Shown here: positions 48,001 to 55,557 of the stretch, piece after piece
How positions within the stretch are numbered: position 1 is the stretch's first letter
Layout: each line of letters opens with the position of its first letter
Assembly: GCF_003330725.1 (NCBI RefSeq)
Contig: NZ_CP030840.1
Location: 3,844,001-3,908,000, forward strand
DNA from: Acidisarcina polymorpha
GTDB taxonomy: Bacteria > Acidobacteriota > Terriglobia > Terriglobales > Acidobacteriaceae
Length of the DNA: 64,000 nt
Reading direction: 5' to 3'
The notes under the pieces: generated by a model
Databases searched by the model: none
Told to the model about the DNA's origin: nothing
Seen by the model: only the letters and a program-made list of their open reading frames with translations
Translations under genes and position numbers: made by a program

Positions 48001-48771
48001 ACGACCTTGCCGTCAGGCCAGACTGCGGAGCAAGACGTGCAGGATGCGATCACTAACGTCTTCAACCATCCCAACGTTCCTCCTTTCGTCTCCAAGCAGC
48101 TCATTCAACACCTGGTCACCAGTATGCCGAGCCCCGGCTATATCTCCCGCGTGGCCTCGGTCTTCACCAACGATGGCAATGGCGTCCGCGGGAATATGAC
48201 CGCGGTGCTGAATGCGATCTTTACCGATCCTGAAGCCAGGGCAGGAGACACGGATGCTTCCGCCGACGTAGGGAAGCTGCGCGAGCCGATTCTCTGGCTG
48301 ACGGCGGTGATGCGCGGCCTCGGCGTCACCAACACCGACCCCAACAACTATTACGATCAGTTGTCCACCTATCTGGTACCGCTTGGGGAACGGCCGTTTG
48401 CCGCGTCGAGCGTCTTCAATTTCTTCTCGCCCAGCTACGTGATTCCGGGAACGACCTTGAACGCGCCGGAGTTCGGGATCGAGAACACCGCCAGTGTCGC
48501 CACCCTGCTCACTCTGGCCGACAGGCTGATGATGAACAAGTTCGTCAGCTTCAATGTGGACCTGAGCGCCACCAGTTCTTGGGGACAGATGGCGTCCACC
48601 CCCTCGGTTCTGGTCGATGCTCTCGGCACCCTCTTCATGCATGCGGAGATGGATCCGAATATCCGCGCATCGATCATCAGCGAAGTCAGCTCGGTGACCG
48701 ATTTAGGGCAACGCGTCAGGCTGGCTGTCTACCTGGTCATCACCGCGTCGCAGTACAAGGTCTCCCACTAA
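45004..48771 (+). CDS. Exported DUF1800 protein with four Ig/TIG composite modules, copy 2
   Basis: A 1255-residue paralog of DUF1800 copy 1. GTG 45004 is preferred because GAGGGAG lies 6 bases upstream (44991-44997); GTG 44968 would add 12 residues. A signal peptide (IIARLSLLAVALTMLVTTMYS, about 11-32) is followed by four Ig+TIG modules (about 41-745) and the DUF1800 domain (from about 753; AAARILDQTTFGPTSALISH, RQRVAFALSELYVIS, REFMQLFNMGIYLLNQDG). The domain order and module count match copy 1 exactly, so this is a gene duplication. It is followed by its own DUF1501 partner 96 bases downstream. Confidence 0.9.
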   Translation: MQSNKYTSNLPRIIARLSLLAVALTMLVTTMYSQGQQTIQITATNPDGTNTGTARVGVPVSLVATVSAGPYQVVNWSITGGGSVSATSNSAATYTPPLTMPSSTSVTITAYLHSAPSVTQSYALSLIYPVPSVTSTAIPQAEPGYTYTNTNVNGVGFVPGTVVSANGAALTTTYKDWNHVSVTLPTPATASGFLTLQAANPTPGGGSGASYNQPVQPTSIVLTATNPDGTNTGTARLGVNVNVAAVVSGSVSKTVTWSVTGSGSISGSGVYTPPSSMPTNGNVTITATLTSNPAVSTPYPLTLVNPAPVITSMSPLNAPAGSTIAVTLTGHGFVPGTTIVSNVGSIGSTTYQSPTSVVAQLTLPASATGNLSLQAQNPAPGGGLGAALQSAISTLQITATNAAGTNTGTAQLGVPVNLTATVANSQYAVISWTLQGAGTLVRSGNNGQYATYTAPTTMPSNTNVSITASLSSYSALATTYAISLGNPIPSVASATPTQLLTGGTQSVALAGSGFMPGTVVLFNGASLPTTYTNYNSATVQVPVAANATGTLSLQVQNPSPGGGTGNTFTESVMPNTISLTATDADGTNTGTAELSTNVSMVAAVSGSEQTAVNWSVAGAGSISSNGVYTAPAALPTNTAVTITAALASNPAITASYSLNVINPIAVISGSSPSLAPAGESTAITFTGTGFVPSTVVLVNNTPVPTTYQSATSVVAEVTVSPSDTGNLSITAQNPAPGGGTSLFYLESISASLGVRAAARILDQTTFGPTSALISHVQQEGIDAWLSEQFNTPQTVLAPVYSTHPSYCSAAEYCTESEWYQAVLTGNDQLRQRVAFALSELYVISAFPITGVGVTPYINMLAADAFTNWHQIMTDVTLSPAMGIYLDMLDSHSPTGTEIADENYAREFMQLFNMGIYLLNQDGSLQLDGNGNPIPAYTEAQVEAFARAFTGWTYANADGSTPSSLIGVPNYFHPMVAVEADHDTNPKTLLNDTDPTSYKGTTLPSGQTAEQDVQDAITNVFNHPNVPPFVSKQLIQHLVTSMPSPGYISRVASVFTNDGNGVRGNMTAVLNAIFTDPEARAGDTDASADVGKLREPILWLTAVMRGLGVTNTDPNNYYDQLSTYLVPLGERPFAASSVFNFFSPSYVIPGTTLNAPEFGIENTASVATLLTLADRLMMNKFVSFNVDLSATSSWGQMASTPSVLVDALGTLFMHAEMDPNIRASIISEVSSVTDLGQRVRLAVYLVITASQYKVSH
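45124..47241 (+). repeat. A-B-A-B array of Ig+TIG modules in DUF1800 copy 2
   Basis: Equivalent codons at 45124, 45667, 46192 and 46738 give module lengths of 181, 175 and 182 residues before the fourth. The same alternation of types as in copy 1 is seen, so the internal duplication predates the gene duplication. Confidence 0.8.
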
Positions 48772-48867
48772 CCCGCATCAGCCAGAACCTGCGTCCTGCT
48801 GCTCGTGCCTTCCACGGCCGGGCAGCAGCAGTCCGAATTGTGCTTCATCCAGAGAGGAATTACGACC

Positions 48868-50205
48868 ATGAATCGTCGCAGCTTTATTCGCACCGCATCG
48901 TTAGCAGCCGCCGGACACGCCGCCGGCTTACGTCCCTTCGGCATGATGAACGCTTTCGCTCAAGGCTCCTCCGACTACAAGGCGCTCGTCTGCATCTTCC
49001 TGTTCGGGGGAAATGACGCCAACAATACCATCATCCCCTTCGACACCGCCGACTATGCCAGCTATGCGAAAATTCGCGGCCCCCTGGCGCTTGCCCAGAA
49101 CACGCTGCTGCCGCTGACGCCCCTGCCGAACTACGCCCTCAATCCGAATTTGCCCGACATTCAGTCGCTCTTCAATAATGGAAAGGCCGCGATCGTGGCC
49201 AACGTCGGCACCCTGGTGCAGCCGCTGACCCGCACCCAATACCTGGCCTCGCAGTCGCTTGCGCCGAGCAGCCTGTTCTCGCATCCCGACCAGCAATTGC
49301 AGTGGCAGAACTATCCTCAGTCGGGGGCGACGCCCACCGGCTGGGCCGGCCGCATCGCCGACTACATGGCCCCCATCTACAATCCGAACGGGCAAGTTCC
49401 GATGGTCACCTCCTGTGACGGGGACACCTTGTTCTGCGACGGCGCGTCCACTTCGCCGGTTGCGGTGATTCCTGGAAGCGTACAAACGGGTAAGTGCTCC
49501 GAGACCGCCTCCATGTGCACTTCCAGACAGGCCACTGCCCAGCAGATCCTTAGTTTTGAGAGCGGCGTTTCGCTCGTCCAGGCCGACAACAACATCACCG
49601 CCAATGCCTATAAATACGATGGAATTCTGGCCACCGCCCTGCAGTCGGCCACTCTCCAAACTCAATTTCCGAACGACGGAGCGCTCGGATCGCAGCTTCA
49701 ACAGATTGCGCAGATGATTAAGGTCGGACCCTCTTTGGGCATCAGCCGGCAGATCTTCTTTGCCGGTGTCGGGAACTTCGACACCCATGCCGCCCAGCTT
49801 TCGGTCCAGAGCAGCCTGCTCGCCATGATCAGCCCGGCCATCGGGGCTTTCTACGCGGCCACCCAGGAGCTGGGAGTCGCCAACCAGGTCACGACCTTCA
49901 CCATGTCGGACTTCAACCGGGCCTATCAGCCCAACGGCAACAACGGGAGCGACCACGCCTGGGGAAGCAGCCTCTTCGTGCTTGGCGGCGCCGTGAAAGG
50001 CGGAAAGGTCTATGGAACCATGCCCACTCTCGCTCTCGGCGGACCGGACGACTCCGGCAGCAACGGCCGCTGGGTCCCCACCACAGCTTCCGTACAATAC
50101 GCCGCCACCCTGGCTTCCTGGTTCGGCGTACCGGCCGCTGAGCTGGCGAGCATCTTTCCTAATATCAGCAATTTCCCCACCGCCAATCTCGGCTTCTTAG
50201 GGTAG
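48868..50205 (+). CDS. DUF1501 protein with Tat signal, copy 2
   Basis: A 445-residue paralog of DUF1501 copy 1. ATG 48868 gives the twin-arginine signal RRSFIRTASLAAAGHAAG; the GAGGA upstream (48854-48858) supports it over an in-frame GTG at 48805. Family motifs are conserved: VCIFLFGGNDANNTIIP, GNFDTHAAQLS, SDFNRAY and GSDHAWGSSLFVLGGAV. The pattern of paired Cys (CDGDTLFCDG) also matches copy 1. It ends with a terminator-like hairpin 9 bases after the stop, closing the second pair as an operon. Confidence 0.9.
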   Translation: MNRRSFIRTASLAAAGHAAGLRPFGMMNAFAQGSSDYKALVCIFLFGGNDANNTIIPFDTADYASYAKIRGPLALAQNTLLPLTPLPNYALNPNLPDIQSLFNNGKAAIVANVGTLVQPLTRTQYLASQSLAPSSLFSHPDQQLQWQNYPQSGATPTGWAGRIADYMAPIYNPNGQVPMVTSCDGDTLFCDGASTSPVAVIPGSVQTGKCSETASMCTSRQATAQQILSFESGVSLVQADNNITANAYKYDGILATALQSATLQTQFPNDGALGSQLQQIAQMIKVGPSLGISRQIFFAGVGNFDTHAAQLSVQSSLLAMISPAIGAFYAATQELGVANQVTTFTMSDFNRAYQPNGNNGSDHAWGSSLFVLGGAVKGGKVYGTMPTLALGGPDDSGSNGRWVPTTASVQYAATLASWFGVPAAELASIFPNISNFPTANLGFLG

Positions 50206-50214
50206 CCGCGAAGC

Positions 50215-50252
50215 GCGCAGGGAGATTCGAACGCCCGGATTTGTCCCTGCGC
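50215..50252 (+). terminator. Hairpin after DUF1501 copy 2
   Basis: GCGCAGGGA (50215-50223) pairs perfectly with TCCCTGCGC (50244-50252) across a 20-base loop. Its position just after the stop suggests a terminator, and it covers an upstream TTG (50241) of the next open frame, arguing against that start. Confidence 0.55.
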
Positions 50253-50339
50253 GGCAAAGGCGCCCTTTTGACTGCAACCTATTCGATTTACAGTGGCTTT
50301 GTTGAACGATTGCCAGGCATAGTCTATGTTAAGGAGTGG

Positions 50340-51203
50340 ATGACAGCTCACGGAACCCAATGGATTGGCGAAGATGCTGAACCACGCGGAAACCACCAAG
50401 AAGTCTCACCCGAGAGGCAGGCTCCTAGCGCGAAACCTGTGGTCTTCGTGCTTCCTGGACTTGGGGGGGAAGAAGATCCAGAGCTTGAAAAATTCTGGGC
50501 TCCTTCTCGAGACAAGCTGGAGATTTTATCGCTCCGGTACGTTGACTGGACGGACCTAGTCAGAGAGAACTGCGACTTCTCCTCGGTCGTCACCCATGTG
50601 AAGAGACAAATCGAGAACCGGCTGCCGGCCGGGCCAGTGAGGATGGCGGGGTATTCAATCGGAGGTCATCTCGCGTACGCGCTGGCCGTCAGTTTCCAGG
50701 CAGAAGGCAGACCGGTTGTGTGTGTCGTGCTTCTTGACTCTCCGGCAGAGCTCAGCAGCCTTACCCCTCCGTTTCGCAAAAGGATGAAGGCGCGCCTGGA
50801 CGGACTTCTTGCCTTCAACCCAAGAGCGTCACTTGCATCGCTTTTCGCGAAAGTACTTATTCGAGAACAGATGCACCCTTTGTTGCGCCGCTTCTCCCAC
50901 TACCGAAGCAAGCACCTACCATTCCGTTTTGACACCTTTCTTCACCGAAAAATAACGATGCAGCTCATACGGCGGATCTTCCCTGCTTGGTGGGGCTCGT
51001 TGACATCGCAAGGAATACCGCTAACGATGCCTACCTTCTTATTTCGGTCAGGAGAACACGAACCGTATGAGGCGGATGATCTCGGATGGCAGAAATATTG
51101 CCCAGATCTAAAGGTCATTCCGGTACCCGGCACGCATCGTGGAATGCTGGATCCTTCCATCAATGGTCCCCTTCGAGCAGCGTTCCTTCAAGCGATGAAG
51201 TAA
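50340..51203 (+). CDS. Thioesterase-like alpha/beta hydrolase
   Basis: A 287-residue alpha/beta hydrolase resembling the thioesterase domains of polyketide and non-ribosomal peptide synthases. The nucleophile is in GYSIGGH (Ser106), Asp133 in VVLLDSPAE and His266 in GTHRGM complete a plausible triad. The oxyanion strand is FVLPGLGGEEDPE. No synthase is nearby, so the substrate is unknown. ATG 50340 has AAGGAG only 3 bases upstream, a short spacing; an in-frame TTG at 50241 lies inside the terminator hairpin. It stands between the DUF1501 gene and the third lectin-type gene. Confidence 0.8.
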   Translation: MTAHGTQWIGEDAEPRGNHQEVSPERQAPSAKPVVFVLPGLGGEEDPELEKFWAPSRDKLEILSLRYVDWTDLVRENCDFSSVVTHVKRQIENRLPAGPVRMAGYSIGGHLAYALAVSFQAEGRPVVCVVLLDSPAELSSLTPPFRKRMKARLDGLLAFNPRASLASLFAKVLIREQMHPLLRRFSHYRSKHLPFRFDTFLHRKITMQLIRRIFPAWWGSLTSQGIPLTMPTFLFRSGEHEPYEADDLGWQKYCPDLKVIPVPGTHRGMLDPSINGPLRAAFLQAMK

Positions 51204-51495
51204 GAAAAGCCTAAGCAGCGAAGTAAGAGAGCCCTAAAACCTTCAGGGCCGGGCCCTAAATACACCTCGGCACGCTGCTCCTTCGCTGCGAACACATAAA
51301 GAAAATAATGGGAATTTGCTGACGCGATCAAGAAATTGGTCGCGAAGAAAGTCACGTACGCTTGGTTACTGTGATACGTTATAGTCCAAATAGTACATAA
51401 CACATGGGTAAAAGTCACTAGCGTCGATTGGTTGAGGCACCGTTGTCGCTTCAGTTATCTCAACCTTTAACTTAAACAGAGCTTTGTCCGTGCAG

Positions 51496-51511
51496 AACTG
51501 TCAGGACAGTT
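51496..51511. promoter_or_regulatory. Perfect 16-base dyad, candidate operator
   Basis: AACTGTC (51496-51502) and GACAGTT (51505-51511) are perfect inverted halves separated by AG, about 355 bases before the paralog-3 start. The half-site spacing fits a dimeric regulator; which one is not known. Confidence 0.3.
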
Positions 51512-51846
51512 TGGTTACATTTCTGTTTGTCAAAGTTCAGACAGCTCGGTCGAGTCGCAGCAAAGCCGCCAATTGCCGGGCTCCGGAAGCTACTACATTG
51601 CGTTGTGAGACGGCCTCTCTGATGCGGTCAAACTATCATCCCCATTGGGCTTGAAGTGTTAGTACCCATGGCGCAGTCCATATTCAATTTACCGCTTTGC
51701 GAAAAGATTATTAACAGCACTGGAAATGTGACTATAGTGATCCGTACTGATGTAAATTGGGAAACTAAGTTATCAGCCTGGTAACGTAATCAGGCTATTG
51801 TGTCTCAAGAGTTATTTCGAACTTCGATATTCTTGCGGTCATTTTC

Positions 51847-51857
51847 TATGCGGAGCG
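51847..51857 (+). promoter_or_regulatory. Shared leader element TATGCGGAGCG (copy 3)
   Basis: Identical 11 bases, ending 10 bases before ATG 51868 of paralog 3, with GGAG as ribosome-binding site. Confidence 0.55.
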
Positions 51858-51867
51858 AGTGTGTTTT

Positions 51868-54800
51868 ATGGGAATGTATGGGTGGTTTGCCTCTGGAGTT
51901 GCGTGTTTACGAAGCTGCGTCTCTACCGCCAAGAATGTATCAATCCGGTATGCAGTTTATAACCTCCTGGCGATACTAGGATTAGTGGCCTTTGGCGCAG
52001 GTGCAGAAGCTCAGCTTGCGGTGACTACCGCGCACAACGACATTGCCCGGACGGGACAGAACCTGAGTGAGACGATCCTCACCCCCGCAAATGTGAACAC
52101 AACCCAGTTTGGCAGGCTGTTCTCGCAACCGGTCTCAGGGCTGGTTTACGCACAGCCGCTCTATGTATCGCAGGTGGCAATTCCCAACAAAGGTACTCAC
52201 AATGTCGTTTACGTGGCGACCACGCGGAACAACGTCTACGCGTTCGACGCAGATGACAACGGCGGCGTGGATGCGACTCCGTTATGGTCGAAGAACCTTA
52301 CGGCGAGTGGCTTTCAGGCTAACTTCGGAGTCGTAGGCACGCCGGTTATCGACCTTCCTTCCAGCACGATCTACATGGTCAGTTCGGAGGCCTCCACTTC
52401 GAGTTCGACAGACCAGTTTCGTCTGCACGCCCTGGATATCACGACGGGCGCAGAGAAACTTGGCGGGCCGGTCGTCATCCAGGCATCCGTTACTGGTTCG
52501 GGCAGTGGCAGCGCCGGGGGAGTTCTGGCATTCAATCCGGCTTCTCACTATCAGCGTCCGGGGCTTCTGCTGCTGAATGGCGTCCTGTACATTGCTTTCG
52601 GTTCAGTGAACGACAATGGCGCATGGCACGGCTGGATCTTGTCGTATAAGGGAGCGAACTTACAGCAAATCGATGCATTTTGTACTACGCCGAACGGCGC
52701 CTCGGGCGGCATCTGGATGGGAGGAGCTGGATTGGCGGCGGAGGTAAACAGTTCGACCAGCGCGTATGGCAGGATGTTTCTTACGACTGGGAACGGCACC
52801 TTTTCGGCGAACTCTCCTTATACAAGTGCGATGAGTTATGGGATGTCTGTCCTGAACCTCGATCTCACCGGCGGGGTGATGACCGTGAAGGACGAGTTCA
52901 CCCCTTTCAATGAGGCGAAGCTCGATGGGGAAGACGGGGACATTGGCTCAGGCGGCCTTGTGCTTCTGCCTGCTCAAACCCTCCAGTCAGGAGGCACCCT
53001 GAATCCACTTGTGCAAATGGGGAAGTCCGGGATGATCTATATACTCAATCGCAACAATCTTGGCGGCTTCAATGCTTCGGGTGATCGGGTGGTTCAGGAG
53101 GTGCAGACGCCGGAGTCCGGCTCTGAGAACTGGGGTACTGGCATCTGGGGACAGCCTGCTTTTTGGAACAACAATATCTACTTCGGAGGAGTTCAATACG
53201 CTGGTTCTTCCTCCGGGACGAATAACAGCCTAACTGCTTATTCCTTCGTCAACGGCTTGCTATCCAATACTCCAGTGAGCACCACCGCCGAGCAGTTCGC
53301 GTATCCCGGGCCGACGCCGTCGGTCTCGGCGAACGGCACATCGAACGGGATTGTCTGGGTGCTGAAGAATGACGCATACACCACTGGAGGCGATGGGGTC
53401 ATGCTTGCCTACGACGCCACCAATCTCGAAAACCTGCTGTATTCAACCAATGCAAATCTCTCTCGCGACGATCCGGGCGGCGCGGTCAAGTTTACGGTGC
53501 CGACGGTCGCTAACGGCAAGGTGTATGTGGGAGCAACGAATCTTATCGATATCTACGGTTTGCTCAGCAGCGAGCCGACTGCACCTGCGCCCAATATTAC
53601 GCCTTCCGCCCGGTTCACCGGATCGCAGAGTGTGTCGATGTCCGATTCAGTAGCCACATGCAACATCTATTACACCACCGACGGCTCGATTCCGACTGCA
53701 TCCTCTACCTTGTACACGGGAACCTTCAAGATCACCGCCAGCGAAACCATAAACGCCATCTGCAGCGCGACCGACTACCTGCAAAGCCCGGTGTCTTCGT
53801 CGACCTTCTCTTCGACCGCCAACGCTGCGAACCCGGTGTTTTCGCTTGCCGGCGGTACATACTCGGGGACACAGATGCTGACCATCACCGATAGCTCGGC
53901 CGGTGCGACCATCTACTACACCGTGAATGGGGCGACTCCGACGACTTCGTCGGCGGTTTACAAAAACCCAATCCCAATTTCGATTTCGGAGACGGTACAA
54001 GCGATGGCGATCGCCCCTGGCCTGCTTTCGAGTTCAACGATCAGCGCTTCCTACACGATCAATCCGGTCTACACGATCGACTTCAGCAATGGCTTCTCCC
54101 AGGCGCAGGGCCCGATGCAGTTCAATGGAAGCACCGATCTTGACGACTTCCGCTTGCAACTAACCAACGGGGGCCAGAATGAAACCGGCAGCGCTTTCTA
54201 TGCGATGCCAGTGAATGTGCAGGCATTTACGACAGATTTCACCTTCCAGCTCTCCAACCCTGCGGGCGACGGCATCACCTTCACCATCCAAAACTCCGGT
54301 CCAACAGCGCTGGGCTCGGCCAAGTCCGATCTCGGATACACAACGATTCAACACAGCATGTGCATCAAGTTCGACCTTGTCGATAAAGCCGGACAAGGTC
54401 CGGATGGCACGGGGCTGTTTACGAACGGCAATACTCCTAGATCAACCGAGATCGATATGACCGGAACCGGCATAGACCTGCACAGCGGCGACTATATCAG
54501 CGCCCACATGACCTATGATGGGCTGAACCTAGTGATGACCCTGACCGACGATTTTACCTTGGCCACCTGGTCTCACTCTTTTCCAATCAATATCCCGGCT
54601 GTGGTGGGCAGCAAGACGGCTTACGTTGGCTTCACCGGATCCACGGGTGGTCAAACGGCAAGCCAGAAGCTCACTTACTGGACATACTTAGCGGGACAAC
54701 CGGTGGTACCGAACTATCCTGTTGGGTTCGATGGGATCGGTCTCGCGTTAAACGGGAACTCTTCAGTTGCGGGAACGGCTTTGCATCTGACCACCAACGC

Positions 54801-55332
54801 AACGAACCAGACATCGAGTGCTTTCTTCGGAGTGCCGGTGAACGTGACGGCTTTCACGAGTGACTTCGATTTCCAATTCAGCAATGCGGTGGCGGAAGGC
54901 TTCGCATTCGTGATCCAAAACGCCAGCCCTACCGCGCTTGGAAGCGGAGGTGGAGGGTTAGGATACGCAACTATCCCAACGAGCACAGCGATCAAGTTCG
55001 ACATCTTCAGCGATGCCGGTGAAGGCACCGACTCCACCGGTGTTTACGCGAATGGCGCAATGCCGACCGTGCCTGCCGTCAACCTCACCCCAACCAACGT
55101 GGTCATTGGAAACGGTGATGTGTTTCACGTGCACGTCACCTACGATGGCAAGACCCTGACCTGGACACTTACCGACATCGGCTCAGCCTCCCATCACGAC
55201 ACTACCCAGAGCACCAGCATCAGCATCCCACAGACGATAGGAAGCAATACTGCTTACATCGGGTTCACGGGCTCGACTGGCTCTAAGACAGCAATCGAGA
55301 ATATTCTGGATTGGACCTACAGCAATCCTTAG
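51868..55332 (+). CDS. Exported propeller / chitobiase-like / L-type-lectin-like protein, paralog 3
   Basis: An 1154-residue third member of the family on the opposite strand. Signal segment NLLAILGLVAFGAGAEA (about 35-52); propeller opening TAHNDIARTGQNLSETILTP (about 56-565). Two chitobiase-like domains follow (about 571-650 and 652-733; YYTTDGSIPT, YYTVNGATPT), then two lectin-like domains (about 734-945, 948-1154; IKFDLVDKAGQGPDGTGLF, IKFDIFSDAGEGTDSTGVY). In the first lectin domain the conserved N-x-G loop of the other paralogs is changed (LVDKAGQGPDG), so its sugar or metal site may differ. ATG 51868 follows the leader element. Confidence 0.87.
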   Translation: MGMYGWFASGVACLRSCVSTAKNVSIRYAVYNLLAILGLVAFGAGAEAQLAVTTAHNDIARTGQNLSETILTPANVNTTQFGRLFSQPVSGLVYAQPLYVSQVAIPNKGTHNVVYVATTRNNVYAFDADDNGGVDATPLWSKNLTASGFQANFGVVGTPVIDLPSSTIYMVSSEASTSSSTDQFRLHALDITTGAEKLGGPVVIQASVTGSGSGSAGGVLAFNPASHYQRPGLLLLNGVLYIAFGSVNDNGAWHGWILSYKGANLQQIDAFCTTPNGASGGIWMGGAGLAAEVNSSTSAYGRMFLTTGNGTFSANSPYTSAMSYGMSVLNLDLTGGVMTVKDEFTPFNEAKLDGEDGDIGSGGLVLLPAQTLQSGGTLNPLVQMGKSGMIYILNRNNLGGFNASGDRVVQEVQTPESGSENWGTGIWGQPAFWNNNIYFGGVQYAGSSSGTNNSLTAYSFVNGLLSNTPVSTTAEQFAYPGPTPSVSANGTSNGIVWVLKNDAYTTGGDGVMLAYDATNLENLLYSTNANLSRDDPGGAVKFTVPTVANGKVYVGATNLIDIYGLLSSEPTAPAPNITPSARFTGSQSVSMSDSVATCNIYYTTDGSIPTASSTLYTGTFKITASETINAICSATDYLQSPVSSSTFSSTANAANPVFSLAGGTYSGTQMLTITDSSAGATIYYTVNGATPTTSSAVYKNPIPISISETVQAMAIAPGLLSSSTISASYTINPVYTIDFSNGFSQAQGPMQFNGSTDLDDFRLQLTNGGQNETGSAFYAMPVNVQAFTTDFTFQLSNPAGDGITFTIQNSGPTALGSAKSDLGYTTIQHSMCIKFDLVDKAGQGPDGTGLFTNGNTPRSTEIDMTGTGIDLHSGDYISAHMTYDGLNLVMTLTDDFTLATWSHSFPINIPAVVGSKTAYVGFTGSTGGQTASQKLTYWTYLAGQPVVPNYPVGFDGIGLALNGNSSVAGTALHLTTNATNQTSSAFFGVPVNVTAFTSDFDFQFSNAVAEGFAFVIQNASPTALGSGGGGLGYATIPTSTAIKFDIFSDAGEGTDSTGVYANGAMPTVPAVNLTPTNVVIGNGDVFHVHVTYDGKTLTWTLTDIGSASHHDTTQSTSISIPQTIGSNTAYIGFTGSTGSKTAIENILDWTYSNP

Positions 55333-55396
55333 AAGGCGGCGTGGATCGCCACGGAATCGCAGTGCTTTCACTAGAGTTGAGTCGACCGTTGCGATT

Positions 55397-55420
55397 GGCC
55401 CCATTCTCACGCATGGGGCC
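55397..55420 (+). terminator. Hairpin after lectin-type paralog 3
   Basis: GGCCCCAT (55397-55404) and ATGGGGCC (55413-55420) form a perfect 8-pair stem with an 8-base loop, 65 bases beyond the stop. The following bases (GATCTCTTGG) have no strong T run. Confidence 0.55.
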
Positions 55421-55557
55421 GATCTCTTGGGAGACAATAAGTCTGCGATCGTGGGGTAAGCCGTGTTTCGAAGCTTCAAAAACATGAGCTTCGATCCCAA
55501 GGCAGGTGAGGTTGATCCAATGAAGTTCTTACGATCTCTACAGCCGCTCGGAAAGGG

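Larger units (their letters stand above)
51204..51867. other. Intergenic region upstream of lectin-type paralog 3
   Basis: 664 bases without a supported gene. Contains a perfect dyad AACTGTC-AG-GACAGTT (51496-51511) and AT-rich DNA to the right (51,670-51,840) that probably holds the promoter of paralog 3. Ends in the shared leader element. Confidence 0.5.

Noticed and set aside
48928-50097. A 389-residue minus-strand frame within DUF1501 copy 2
   Set aside because: Shadow of the coding frame on the other strand; the DUF1501 motifs are on the plus strand.
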